The notes: a model not told the origin generated them from the letters alone. A stretch of DNA of 64,000 bases from UBA1275 sp038124025 (GCA_038124025.1 JAYPBC010000001.1:1-64000), one strand, 5' to 3'. Counted from the stretch's first letter, positions 9,352 to 18,485 are shown. Translations and numbers: made by a program.

Positions 9352-10125
9352 ATGAGATTGCTTCGACTATTCATACGACTACTCTTCATTTGTCTCATAA
9401 CTTTAGTGCATATTCTCTTCATTGCACTGTGTTTTCCTCTCAAATGGTTTTCAACTCACTATGCTCTGGTTGTTGGGTACATTACTCACAGTTGGGGTAC
9501 ATTCATGATGATGTTAACAGGCGGGAAATTAGATATACAAGGTCCAATACCACAGCCTCCATTTTATCTGACTTCAAACCACCTTAGTTATGCCGATATT
9601 TGGGTGTTATTAGCGGCACTCAGAGCCACATTTATAGCAAAACATGATTTGAGGTCATGGCCAATCATGGGTCTTGCTATGAAACTCACAGGAATTATTT
9701 TTATTAATCGCACAAAAAAAATAGATGTTTCACGAGTAAACAAATTGATTTCCAAAGAATTGCACAGTCCACGTGGAATCATCGTTTTTCCAGAAGGTAC
9801 AACTACATTAGGAGATGAACTCAAACCATATAATTCTCCACTATTGGAAATACCCGCATCTCAATACTTTCCCGTTCACTCGGTATTGCTGCATTATGAG
9901 GATAAGAAAGGAGGAGGGAAGTCCCTTTTTGGGACCTCTTATGTGCCCTGGTGGGACGAAACTTCTTTTATTCGTCATTTTGTATCCTTACTGACTAGAA
10001 AAGGGTATGTTGCAAGGTTATCGTTTTCAAGCCAAAAATGGCACGATTCATCAAGAAAAAAATTAACCGCCTCCATTTTTCAATGGTCAGAAATTGAATA
10101 TGAGAATCTAAAGAAAGATGCTTGA
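9352..10125 (+). CDS. plsC: 1-acyl-sn-glycerol-3-phosphate acyltransferase (PlsC family)
   Basis: Membrane-bound acyltransferase expected to add the second acyl chain in phosphatidic acid synthesis. From the ATG at 9352 it is 257 residues; a TTG start at 9307 would add 15 residues without family similarity. A hydrophobic N-terminal helix (about 7-30) is followed by the HX4D catalytic motif in SNHLSYAD (His77-Asp82) and the substrate-binding FPEGTTTLG (about 146-154). The last 8 bases overlap the next gene, implying translational coupling to a VTT/DedA-type membrane protein. A role in ornithine- or aminolipid acylation is also possible for this family. Confidence 0.8.
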   Translation: MRLLRLFIRLLFICLITLVHILFIALCFPLKWFSTHYALVVGYITHSWGTFMMMLTGGKLDIQGPIPQPPFYLTSNHLSYADIWVLLAALRATFIAKHDLRSWPIMGLAMKLTGIIFINRTKKIDVSRVNKLISKELHSPRGIIVFPEGTTTLGDELKPYNSPLLEIPASQYFPVHSVLLHYEDKKGGGKSLFGTSYVPWWDETSFIRHFVSLLTRKGYVARLSFSSQKWHDSSRKKLTASIFQWSEIEYENLKKDA

Positions 10126-11674
10126 TAAAAGACCTTACCTGTTCAAGAGCCTACTTTTTCTATATGTATGCCTGGTTCTTTTATCCAATTTTGTCGGTCT
10201 TTTGCAGCAACAAGAGAGTCCGACGACAGAATCTAATGATGCATTTCTTGAATCCATTTCCAAGATTGATAATGAAGGAGATATTGGAGAAATACCAGAC
10301 GACAAACATAGCCTAGTAGTAACCTTTGGTCTGTCGGATCAATTAAAGGCTACCATGAGACATTATTCCTCAGACTCATTGGCCACTGGACTTAAGTTTC
10401 TATCTTATCCTTTATTGGGTAATGATGATACTGAAAAGCTTCGCAGAGAGGCACTGCTTACAACAATTGAAAATAGCAGGTCAACGGTACTTTTTTTGGC
10501 TGATAAAGAATGGAGCCATTTAGCCTTAGAAATAGGGAGTCAAACAGATAGTCCATATCTGCGTTTATTGTTACTTAATCCCGCTCCCTTACCTGATACC
10601 TACCTACTTGGTGGGTATTATTTAAACAATCTATTCATACAAGCTTATGGGCTTACACTTCGTGTTTTATACCATATCCTACCCCATTTTGATTGCCTAA
10701 ACCATTGGAAAGAAAAATGGGAGATGATTCGGTTAGTTTCTGACTATAAACTATCTCAAGCCACACAGCATGGCTATGAACTCGCCCAAATAACCAAAAT
10801 TATCCGTACCAGTTCGAATGTAGAAAGCCGATGGATAATGAATGAAAATCAGCAGGTTCCACTCTTGGACCGTTTTGTGCAAGAATTTTCTACGGAATCA
10901 ACAAATACCATCCATGTAGAGAGTCATCAAAATTTACCAGAGATCATACCTACTGAACTGGCAGCCCTAGCTATAGCTGATTTCAATGAATCCCTTAGAT
11001 TATCTTGGGATGTTTCTATAGTAGAAAAATTTAACGTTGAAAATTATGTGCGTGTATCAGGAATTTATTTAGCATTGTTAATGCTACTAATAGCCTTAAT
11101 TTCTTTGTTTTCAGAAGATTTAGCTTGTATTTCGGCAGGCGTACTAGCATCCCGAGGCGTACTGCATTTAAGTAATGCCATCATAGCTTCAGCACTTGGT
11201 GTTATGGTATTCGACGTGTTTATTTATGTGCTGGGCCGAACATTCAAACGTGGATGGTTGGAAAAGGTGCCATTAAAATGGATGATAACCGAAAAGGACT
11301 TAGATTATTTCAGTGGATGGTTCAGTAAGAATGCAGCCGGAGTTTTATGGCTTAGTCGCTTCATACCTGGAAGCCGTTTCCCTGCATATTTCAGTGCGGG
11401 TCTATGCCGATACCCCTTCATTTCATTTATGCTTCACTTTATTGCTAGCACCCTTGTATGGGCACCTATTTTGGGGTTTTTAGCCTATTTGCTGGGGCAG
11501 GAGATGATGAATTACTATGAAAGTTACTATGGGTATATACCGCAACTTATACTAGGCCTTGGCTTTTCGCTTTATGTACTTTTTAATTGGATTCTTCCAC
11601 TAACTACCCCGCTGGGTAGACGTAAAATTTTTCGGCGATGGATTCGCTTAAAAAATCTATATTCAGTTAAATAA
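10118..11674 (+). CDS. Fusion of a degenerate alpha/beta-hydrolase domain with a VTT/DedA membrane domain
   Basis: A 518-residue protein with an N-terminal membrane anchor (about 10-29), an extramembrane domain (about 64-295) and a C-terminal VTT/DedA domain (about 310-500). The VTT part has the acidic EDLACISAG start (333-341), a reentrant-helix candidate, and the signature SRFIPGSRFPAYFSAGLCRYP (413-433) with its conserved arginines. The middle domain resembles an alpha/beta hydrolase: LLLLNPAPLP after the elbow position, and ESHQNLPEIIPTE matching the terminal His region (His270). The elbow itself reads LADKEWS (127-133) instead of GxSxG, so catalysis looks lost. VTT proteins include lipid scramblases and flippases, so with plsC a phospholipid role is plausible. 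The hydrolase reading is my inference. Confidence 0.65.
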   Translation: MLDKRPYLFKSLLFLYVCLVLLSNFVGLLQQQESPTTESNDAFLESISKIDNEGDIGEIPDDKHSLVVTFGLSDQLKATMRHYSSDSLATGLKFLSYPLLGNDDTEKLRREALLTTIENSRSTVLFLADKEWSHLALEIGSQTDSPYLRLLLLNPAPLPDTYLLGGYYLNNLFIQAYGLTLRVLYHILPHFDCLNHWKEKWEMIRLVSDYKLSQATQHGYELAQITKIIRTSSNVESRWIMNENQQVPLLDRFVQEFSTESTNTIHVESHQNLPEIIPTELAALAIADFNESLRLSWDVSIVEKFNVENYVRVSGIYLALLMLLIALISLFSEDLACISAGVLASRGVLHLSNAIIASALGVMVFDVFIYVLGRTFKRGWLEKVPLKWMITEKDLDYFSGWFSKNAAGVLWLSRFIPGSRFPAYFSAGLCRYPFISFMLHFIASTLVWAPILGFLAYLLGQEMMNYYESYYGYIPQLILGLGFSLYVLFNWILPLTTPLGRRKIFRRWIRLKNLYSVK

Positions 11675-11685
11675 AAACATCTTTC

Positions 11686-11713
11686 CGAAGCTAAACCATA
11701 CTGTAAGCTTTCG
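11686..11713. terminator. Imperfect hairpin between convergent genes
   Basis: CGAAGCT at 11686-11692 pairs with AGCTTTCG at 11706-11713, leaving one bulged base and a 13-base loop. It sits in the 40-bp gap between two convergent stop codons, where a bidirectional terminator would be expected. There is no strong T-run, so this is a weak candidate. Confidence 0.3.
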
Positions 11714-11714
11714 A

Positions 11715-12194
11715 TTATCCTTTCATTCTTTTTTTAGCAAAGAATGACTTCAATAGATATTCTGCATCTGCCTCTAATATGCCTTGAATGACCTCAAAAC
11801 GATGATTAAGTAATTGATTATTATGGATGTTAAAAAGGCTACCACAGGCACCTGACTTAGAATCACTCGCCCCAAAAACAAGCCTATCAATTTTAGACCA
11901 CATTAGTGCACCCGCACACATAACACAAGGCTCTAGGCTAACATATACAGTAGCTCCATGAAGATATTTCGATCCAGTAGTCTCATAAGCAGCGGATAGT
12001 GCGATCATTTCTGCATGAGCTGTGGCATCACCGAGCAATTCTGTTTGGTTATAGCCCTTACCAATGATTTTATTCTCTTTGACCACCACCGCTCCAACGG
12101 GTACTTCATCATGTTGATATGCTAGTTCGGCTAATTCTATAGCTTTTGCCATGAAAAATTGATGCTGTTGCCAAATAGGTTCTTTGTTGTTCAT
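11715..12194 (-). CDS. tadA: tRNA-specific adenosine deaminase
   Basis: Deaminates A34 to inosine in the tRNA-Arg(ACG) anticodon. At 159 residues it matches TadA length. The zinc and catalytic motifs are HAEMIAL (HAE, with the proton-shuttling Glu) and PCVMCAGA (PCxxC), in the usual spacing. The N-terminus FFMAKAIELAELA and DEVPVGAVVV are typical. It diverges from apt across 51 bp, so both promoters share a very short region. Confidence 0.93.
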   Translation of the reverse strand: MNNKEPIWQQHQFFMAKAIELAELAYQHDEVPVGAVVVKENKIIGKGYNQTELLGDATAHAEMIALSAAYETTGSKYLHGATVYVSLEPCVMCAGALMWSKIDRLVFGASDSKSGACGSLFNIHNNQLLNHRFEVIQGILEADAEYLLKSFFAKKRMKG

Positions 12195-12245
12195 AATTTT
12201 TAATATACTCTACTAAAATTAATTGCTAAAGAGTTTTGGTCACCT

Positions 12246-12770
12246 ATGGATAAAGATTACATACGTTCACATATCCGAACCATTCCTGACTTTCCTGTAA
12301 AAGGAATACAATTTAAAGACATTACGCCATTATTGTTAGATACTAAGGCAAATGAATTAACACTCTCGGCCTTAGTCGAACCATTTAAAGCCTTATCAGT
12401 GGACAAAATTGTGGGTCTTGAATCCAGAGGTTTTTTATTTGGCCCAAGTTTAGCAAGGGATTGCCAGGCAGGCTTTATACCCGCAAGAAAGAAGGGTAAA
12501 TTACCGTATACAACCATACAAAAAGAATATGGCTTGGAATATGGTAAGGATGTTCTTGAAATGCATATCGATGCCATAAAGGCTGGAGAAAAAGTAATCA
12601 TACACGATGACTTGCTTGCTACAGGTGGTACTGCAAAAGCTGCTACTGAGTTAGTATTGGAGCTTGGCGGGCAGGTAATTGGTTATTCGTTTATTATTGA
12701 ATTAAGCTTTTTATCCGGAAAAAATCAGCTCCTAGATGGAATACCCATTCATTCAATCATTCAGTACTAG
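12246..12770 (+). CDS. apt: Adenine phosphoribosyltransferase
   Basis: Salvages adenine to AMP using PRPP. The 174-residue protein opens with the usual IRTIPDFPVKGIQFKDITPL. It has the base-binding ESRGFLFG and the PRPP loop VIIHDDLLATGGTAKA (acidic pair plus TGGT). Start is the ATG at 12246. It is a single-gene transcription unit facing the VWA gene; adenine salvage fits with the nucleoside transporter and thymidine kinase about 8 kb away. Confidence 0.95.
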   Translation: MDKDYIRSHIRTIPDFPVKGIQFKDITPLLLDTKANELTLSALVEPFKALSVDKIVGLESRGFLFGPSLARDCQAGFIPARKKGKLPYTTIQKEYGLEYGKDVLEMHIDAIKAGEKVIIHDDLLATGGTAKAATELVLELGGQVIGYSFIIELSFLSGKNQLLDGIPIHSIIQY

Positions 12771-12825
12771 TTGCTCTTTACATTCTAACTTGATGCGAAG
12801 CTCCCTAGATCACTGGTTGATGTGT

Positions 12826-12869
12826 ATTCGGTCGGTATACTTTCTAGTAAATTTTTAATTCGGTCGGTA
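12826..12869. repeat. Direct repeat ATTCGGTCGGTA, two copies
   Basis: Two identical 12-mers at 12826-12837 and 12858-12869, 32 bp start to start, in the 171-bp space between the convergent apt and VWA genes. Each copy contains an internal tandem CGGTCGGT. Being 3' of both genes, a promoter operator role is unlikely; a protein-binding or RNA-processing site is possible. I see no terminator-like hairpin in this spacer. Confidence 0.5.
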
Positions 12870-12941
12870 GATTCAATGGATCATCTTTCGATAGTCAATG
12901 CGCAGTAGCTTATGAAAGTGCCTGATAAAAACACCTATGCG

Positions 12942-15173
12942 TTATAGCAAACCGTACCATTTCCTTGCAAACCATTCTATTCCTAGCAAAATTAGAACGA
13001 TGATAAACCAAAATACTTGTTGGATAGGGTAGACGTATTCTTCCACTAGTACATCAACAGCTTCAAATAATCCATTCGATTGCATAGCAGATTCAAGTTT
13101 CTCTAGTTCATCAAATTCAGCTAGAACACCTCCCGTCTGCGAAGCAATACGAGCTAAGAGTGTATTATCTCGCTTAGTAACTACAAATTCATCATTTGAT
13201 TGTTGAATAATAAATTGTGCTGAGCTTCGATGCAATTCAACCCCATTTTTTCGTACAATGGCCTTATAAGAATAAATCCCTTCTTCGTCGATGTCTATTG
13301 TTCCTGCATACTCTCCAGATCCGGAGGGGGTTAATTGAATATTAGACCGTAATTCGAATGAATTATTCGATTTTTCTGCCTCATTATTTTCAATTGACTG
13401 AGTATCCATTCCATCAAGCTGGAATTCGGAATTTTTCAGAGTGGCATCTTGGTAAATAAGTATCTCAACAGATGCATCATTCTCAGGTTGGCCACTGTCG
13501 TTGAGTAATGTGGCATTAAATTCTACCGATTCGTTTACAGAGTAGCTAGTTCTTGTGGTGTTTATTTGAACGTTATCTTCGTTGGGATTGCTATTGACCC
13601 AATAGATTACATTAGAAAATAGCTGATCAATATATTCTCGCTCAAGAACTCGCGAGCTTTGATAAAATTGATACCAATTCCAATGAGAGACGAGTACCAT
13701 TCGGTTCGAATTAAATTGTCTAACTTGAATGGCGGGGTAATTCTCTTGATCTCCAACATAACGGGCATTGAGTATGACATCATGCATGGGCAGGGGATTA
13801 CTTAATAAACCAGATAGTCTCGGGGTTGAACCAGTGAGATTTGGTACATCAGCCAGTAACGGATGTTCGTTTAATGTCCATGATCTAGCAATCGATACAG
13901 ACTCATTCTTAACAGCCTCCACATTTATTTGAAAACGACCCACTGAATTGCTAAACCAAGTATTTATGGGCTCCCAAGCGGAGGTGTTCAACAGCCTTCT
14001 ATTTATGGGACTTGGAATATGTAGGTAGATCAATGGTTTCGATAATAGATCAAATCCAATCTTTTCCCTGAGTTCGAGGGCATCTAACCAAGGTTCACCG
14101 TGAATAATGATCACATCGGCTCGGATGCTTGTATCAATATCCGATTCTAAAAATTGACCAGTTCGCTGAAGAGTTAAGCTATGCAGCCTTATTTGAGGGT
14201 TGGTAGCCATTATATCTCGTATCATACGTATATCCGGATGTATCTGATTGGCAATATGAACTACATCGATCAGATCGTCTATCACCTGTACCGACGAACG
14301 CAATTCATTATTCATCAGAGTCCACTCATTTTCAAGCTCTGCAATAGAAAAACGAAAGGATTGTAAGCCAGTTTCTTCCAAATTTACCTGAAAAGGATGA
14401 ACAAGGCGTTCACCGTTTGTAGCTATGAATAGCGTAGTTGTATCTATTATATTGCCCATCGCATCACTCATAGACAATCTTACCCTCTCATTGGCATATC
14501 CATCGGCTTGAACGCTAACCAAGAATTCATGCGAAGTATTCAAATAGCCGAGGCTATTTCGTTGTACGTCTACAATGGAAACATCTTGCACACCATTTGT
14601 ATCACCCATTGCAATAACATAAAATGGTACCCCTGTTAATTCCGCTTCTATGCTAGCATCTATAGTTGATTTATGTATTCCATCGGTAACTAATAATACT
14701 CCTTGTACATCCTCTTTTAAGCTTTGTACCTGCTGAACTGCATGGGTTAATCGAGTGTCTGAATCGGTGAGATCCAAGCTATCAACCGTAGAGGATGGAC
14801 GTATAAAATTACCAAATTGATACCATTCAACATTAAGTTGAGGCTCTAGTTCTTGCAGTTTATTCAACACATTTCTGTACGTTGACGCCCCCTTATATTC
14901 CCCTTTAGTGAGACTCATACTTTCCGAGTTATCTAGGAGGATCATTACATTTTGTGGTGATTTTTTTACATCATTACTAAAAAAAATGGGGTTGAATAAA
15001 AGAAGAAATAGAATCGTAATGCTCATGCATCGCAGTAGGCTTAAACCCAATTTTTCTCTGGTACCTAATTTTTGGTTTTTAGCGTAACTGAGCCAAATTA
15101 ATGCAATACAGCCTAGCCAAATAAGTAGGATAAAATAGATAGGAAAGCTATGTTGAAAGCCAACAAATTCCAT
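12942..15173 (-). CDS. Membrane-anchored von Willebrand factor A domain protein
   Basis: A 743-residue protein with two N-terminal transmembrane segments (about 10-30 and 45-65), a VWA domain, a long extracytoplasmic region and one C-terminal helix (about 720-738). The MIDAS metal site is visible as LLDNSESM (DxSxS, about 80-87), the threonine region DTRLTHA and the aspartate VTDGIHKS. The architecture matches VWA proteins found next to MoxR ATPases in Bacteroidota, thought to work as an ATPase-substrate pair in folding or metal insertion. It follows moxR by 10 bp and is the last gene of a run starting with three periplasmic foldase-like genes. The function of the long middle part (about 300-690) is unknown. 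Confidence 0.75.
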   Translation of the reverse strand: MEFVGFQHSFPIYFILLIWLGCIALIWLSYAKNQKLGTREKLGLSLLRCMSITILFLLLFNPIFFSNDVKKSPQNVMILLDNSESMSLTKGEYKGASTYRNVLNKLQELEPQLNVEWYQFGNFIRPSSTVDSLDLTDSDTRLTHAVQQVQSLKEDVQGVLLVTDGIHKSTIDASIEAELTGVPFYVIAMGDTNGVQDVSIVDVQRNSLGYLNTSHEFLVSVQADGYANERVRLSMSDAMGNIIDTTTLFIATNGERLVHPFQVNLEETGLQSFRFSIAELENEWTLMNNELRSSVQVIDDLIDVVHIANQIHPDIRMIRDIMATNPQIRLHSLTLQRTGQFLESDIDTSIRADVIIIHGEPWLDALELREKIGFDLLSKPLIYLHIPSPINRRLLNTSAWEPINTWFSNSVGRFQINVEAVKNESVSIARSWTLNEHPLLADVPNLTGSTPRLSGLLSNPLPMHDVILNARYVGDQENYPAIQVRQFNSNRMVLVSHWNWYQFYQSSRVLEREYIDQLFSNVIYWVNSNPNEDNVQINTTRTSYSVNESVEFNATLLNDSGQPENDASVEILIYQDATLKNSEFQLDGMDTQSIENNEAEKSNNSFELRSNIQLTPSGSGEYAGTIDIDEEGIYSYKAIVRKNGVELHRSSAQFIIQQSNDEFVVTKRDNTLLARIASQTGGVLAEFDELEKLESAMQSNGLFEAVDVLVEEYVYPIQQVFWFIIVLILLGIEWFARKWYGLL

Positions 15174-15183
15174 GAATACCCTA

Positions 15184-16185
15184 TTATAGTGTACTCATAA
15201 TTCTATTTATAATATCCACGGTACTTAGTCCCTGCGCTTCTGCTGCGTAATTAGGAATAATTCTATGCCGAAGTACAGGAACGGCAAGATAGGTAATGTC
15301 ATCCTCGGTAATATTAAATCGACCTTCTGATAATGCCTTTGTTTTAGCCGCAATAATTAAATTTTGTGATGCTCTTGGACCAGCTCCCCAACTTAAAAAC
15401 TCATTGGCAATGCTCAGGCTATCAGTTTTATCTCTGGTTCTATTGGGCCTAGTGCAACTGACCAGAGATACGGTATAATCTAATACCGAAGAGGGTATAG
15501 GTACTTCTCGGATTAACTGCTGATACCGAAGTATATCTTCTTTGGTCATTTGAGCACGAGGGGACACTGAAGAAGAGCTTGTAGTTTGGCTAATTATTTG
15601 CTTCTCCTGCTCAAATGTAGGATAGTCCACCCAAAGTTGAAACATAAATCGATCCAACTGAGCTTCAGGTAATGGGTACGTACCTTCTTGCTCTATAGGA
15701 TTTTGTGTAGCAAGAACAAAAAAAGGTTGATCTAACTCATACCTTTTACCAGAAGCCGTCACATTATACTCCTGCATACCTTCAAGTAAGGCCGATTGTG
15801 TTTTTGGTGGGGTACGGTTGATTTCATCGGCCAGTAAAATATTAGAAAAAATGGGTCCTTTTATGAACCTAAAGCCCTTGGTTCCTGCTTCTTTGTTTTC
15901 TTCGATTACCTCTGTTCCCGTTACGTCGCCCGGCATTAAATCTGGAGTAAATTGAATCCTTTTAAAATCTAAGGCTAAGGCGTCTGAAAGTGTTTTTATG
16001 AGAAGTGTTTTTGCTAATCCAGGAACACCAACCAACAAGCAATGCCCCTTCGAGAAAAGACTAATTAGTAGTAGTTCAATTATATCTTCTTGCCCAACAA
16101 TTACTTTCTGGATTTCATTTTTCAACGTAGTGAAATGCTGTGAAAAGGCACGTGCTTTTTCTACCGAATCGACTTCTTGTGTCAT
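15184..16185 (-). CDS. MoxR-family AAA+ ATPase
   Basis: A 333-residue cytoplasmic AAA+ ATPase of the MoxR/RavA clade, usually acting as a chaperone for complex assembly with VWA proteins. The Walker A is GVPGLAKT, Walker B LLADEINRTPPKTQ, and sensor regions include LATQNPIEQEGTYPLPEAQ and DRFMF, all MoxR hallmarks. The ATG at 16185 (MTQEVDS) was chosen over an upstream in-frame start that would run into the surA-like gene. The stop is 10 bp before the VWA gene. No DUF58 protein sits beside it, unlike many MoxR loci. Confidence 0.9.
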   Translation of the reverse strand: MTQEVDSVEKARAFSQHFTTLKNEIQKVIVGQEDIIELLLISLFSKGHCLLVGVPGLAKTLLIKTLSDALALDFKRIQFTPDLMPGDVTGTEVIEENKEAGTKGFRFIKGPIFSNILLADEINRTPPKTQSALLEGMQEYNVTASGKRYELDQPFFVLATQNPIEQEGTYPLPEAQLDRFMFQLWVDYPTFEQEKQIISQTTSSSSVSPRAQMTKEDILRYQQLIREVPIPSSVLDYTVSLVSCTRPNRTRDKTDSLSIANEFLSWGAGPRASQNLIIAAKTKALSEGRFNITEDDITYLAVPVLRHRIIPNYAAEAQGLSTVDIINRIMSTL

Positions 16186-16204
16186 ATCCAAATAGCTATC
16201 ATAA

Positions 16205-17629
16205 TTAAAATTGTGGTGTGATGGGAGAACTAGGCACATTAATACGATACTCAATGTAAACCTCTTTTCGAAGTTCTTCTACCCATTTTGTATAGTCTCT
16301 GAGTTGTTTCTGTTGAAGAGCTATGTTTCGGAGTCGTTCATAATCTTGATCCATATTTGCAACATGTTCTTCAATTCGCTCGTCTAAACGTATGATTCTA
16401 TATGCACGTGCACCCTGAGGTGATTCTAGAGTAAAGGCCCTTGGTTCCGAAGTGTCTCCCTCATTTGATAATAACAACACAGTACGGTAAAGATTGGCAT
16501 CGAGTCTGTTTAAAGGGATGTACCGCTCGCCTGTCTCGGGATCTAAAATCTTACCTCCAGTCACTTTTGTGATGGGATCTTGACTTTTTGTTCGAGCTAA
16601 ATTAGAGAATTCCAGCTCAGGTATCTGTAATAAACTGTCTCGTATACTAATTAAGCGCTCAATGGCAACCTCGTCGTCCAGTTCTTCTACATTTACAGAA
16701 ATGAGTATATGTCGAGTTTCAATTTTATCTCCAATCCGCCTAATTAGTTCAATCACATGAAATCCATATTCTGTTTCAACCACTTCAGAAATTTGTCCAG
16801 GGCTTAATGCTGCCGCTGCCGCAGAATATTCAGACACCAATTCATTGAGACCCATTAATGGTAGTAATCCACCTCTAGGACCGGAAGGTCCGTTACTGTG
16901 GCGTCTAGCCAACTCAGCTAAAGGAACATTATGAACCAAAACGGAATCTCGTAAATTTTCTGCGAATAAACGAGCCTCTGCTTTAGCATTACTTTTTGCT
17001 GGTGGGATTATGACAATTTGTGAGAGTGCAAGTTGCTCAGGAATGGTTGGCAAGGAGTCTTTGGGAATGCTTTCAAAAAATTCACCTACCTCAGGTCTGG
17101 TTATAGTAACACCTGATAAATAGCTCTGCCTGACCTGCTCTGTGGTCATTTGTTCTCTGAAATCTTCCCTAAATTCCTCACGAAGTTGAATTATAGGCTT
17201 TCCAAATGCACGCTCTAGAGCTTGTTCAGACCCCGCTTGCATTATAAGTTGTTGTATGCGTTGATCCATTGCTCTATTAACCTGTTCGTCAGGTATGATA
17301 ACAGAGTCAATTTTTGCTTTTTCTAGTAGAATCAGGTTTTCGATAGAATTTTCTAGAAAGCTGTACCACAAAGATTCACTAAAGGGAATATTCTGTCCGT
17401 AACTTCTATTCTGCAATATGTAGGTACGTACATCCGTGTCAATATCTGACTTCAAAATTACCCGATCATTTACCTGTGCAATTATTTGGTCGACAGGTTT
17501 CGCATCTGGATTCGTATTATTCTGCGCACAAAGAAGGGGAGTTTGGATATAAGATAATATAAGTACTCCAAAAACAGCCCCGATGAATAGATTAGGAAGG
17601 CTTTGAGAGTAGTTTTTTGGTTTGTACAT
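16205..17629 (-). CDS. surA: SurA-like periplasmic peptidyl-prolyl isomerase
   Basis: A 474-residue exported foldase. A signal peptide (about 12-35, ending LLCAQ) leads into the SurA N-terminal chaperone region (QIIAQVNDRVILKSDID). Two parvulin-type rotamase modules follow, at about 175-285 (QIVIIPP ... GPRGGLLPLMGLNEL ... VVETEYGFHVIELI) and about 290-385 (ETRHILISV onward). This is the classical SurA layout, so a role in outer-membrane-protein delivery is likely. The upstream parvulin-like gene ends 4 bp before this start, and the MoxR gene begins 19 bp after its stop. Compared with E. coli SurA (about 430 residues) it is slightly longer. Confidence 0.88.
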   Translation of the reverse strand: MYKPKNYSQSLPNLFIGAVFGVLILSYIQTPLLCAQNNTNPDAKPVDQIIAQVNDRVILKSDIDTDVRTYILQNRSYGQNIPFSESLWYSFLENSIENLILLEKAKIDSVIIPDEQVNRAMDQRIQQLIMQAGSEQALERAFGKPIIQLREEFREDFREQMTTEQVRQSYLSGVTITRPEVGEFFESIPKDSLPTIPEQLALSQIVIIPPAKSNAKAEARLFAENLRDSVLVHNVPLAELARRHSNGPSGPRGGLLPLMGLNELVSEYSAAAAALSPGQISEVVETEYGFHVIELIRRIGDKIETRHILISVNVEELDDEVAIERLISIRDSLLQIPELEFSNLARTKSQDPITKVTGGKILDPETGERYIPLNRLDANLYRTVLLLSNEGDTSEPRAFTLESPQGARAYRIIRLDERIEEHVANMDQDYERLRNIALQQKQLRDYTKWVEELRKEVYIEYRINVPSSPITPQF

Positions 17630-17633
17630 ACGA

Positions 17634-18485
17634 TTAATTTGGTAAATTTATTTCTATCTCATTATTCGCTTCTGCTTGAAGATAGAGATTCTGTTGATAG
17701 CTTTTAAAGGTAGTGCGTTTTTTTTCTAGCAATAACCATTGTTGAATTTCAGATAATAACCATTCTAGGTCTGGATGTTCACCCTTTGGCTTTTCCTCTA
17801 AAAGTTGAACAAAATGATATTCATTCCCCACTTGTTCTATTACGGAAATTTCGGTTATTCCAATTCTCTGCAGATATCTATTCATAATTGGTGATTCAGA
17901 TGCTGCTCTGGAGATTGGCCAAAAACGTCTGGAATGGTTAAGAATATATTCAGGTGTGAGGGCATATTTTCTAACTACATTCTCCCAATCACTTCCCCGT
18001 AAGAGTTCCTGACGGGCTCTAGATGCATCATTTAAACGGGTGCTTTTAAAAAATCGAAACCGTATAAACCGCTCTTCCAACAAGAAATTATCTTTGTATT
18101 CTTGATAATAATCCCTTGCCTCATCCAATGAAACCGTTACGTCTTGATTTAGTTCTTTTGTTATATAGTCTTTGGATGCCTGTAAGATATAGTCTTCTGT
18201 AAGCTCATTTATTCTATTAAGCACCTCTTTTTTACGATGTATTTGCAATCTATAAGCCTCTTGCAATAATATCCTTTCTTGAACCCACTGCTGGGTGTAG
18301 TTACTAATTACTTGAGCTGAATCTGACAAGGTAAATTGATAGGTAGGAATTTTTTGTAATAACTCAGAGCGTAATAAGATTTCATTATTTACCTTAGCTA
18401 AGACATATTCATCCTTCGAATTCTTTAAATCACAGCACAAGAATACAAAAAAAAGAAAGAGGGGTATGGTATGGTATATTTTCAA
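17634..18485 (-). CDS. SurA-related lipoprotein with a degenerate parvulin domain
   Basis: A 283-residue protein with a signal sequence ending at a cysteine pair (FVFLCC, likely lipid anchor). A SurA-N-like region follows (VLAKVNNEILLRSELLQKI). The later part (about 140-245) has parvulin-like spacing, for example ARQELLRGSDWENVVRKYAL and VIEQVGNEYHFVQLLEE, but lacks the usual RHIL and GGDLG signatures. It may act only as a holdase. It lies 4 bp upstream of the surA-like gene and 72 bp downstream of a second two-parvulin protein, so the three were probably duplicated or recruited for one task. Confidence 0.6.
   Translation of the reverse strand: MKIYHTIPLFLFFVFLCCDLKNSKDEYVLAKVNNEILLRSELLQKIPTYQFTLSDSAQVISNYTQQWVQERILLQEAYRLQIHRKKEVLNRINELTEDYILQASKDYITKELNQDVTVSLDEARDYYQEYKDNFLLEERFIRFRFFKSTRLNDASRARQELLRGSDWENVVRKYALTPEYILNHSRRFWPISRAASESPIMNRYLQRIGITEISVIEQVGNEYHFVQLLEEKPKGEHPDLEWLLSEIQQWLLLEKKRTTFKSYQQNLYLQAEANNEIEINLPN

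Noticed and set aside
9267..9587. Plus-strand frame overlapping the acyltransferase start
   Set aside because: Out of frame with the HX4D-containing gene and without recognisable sequence.
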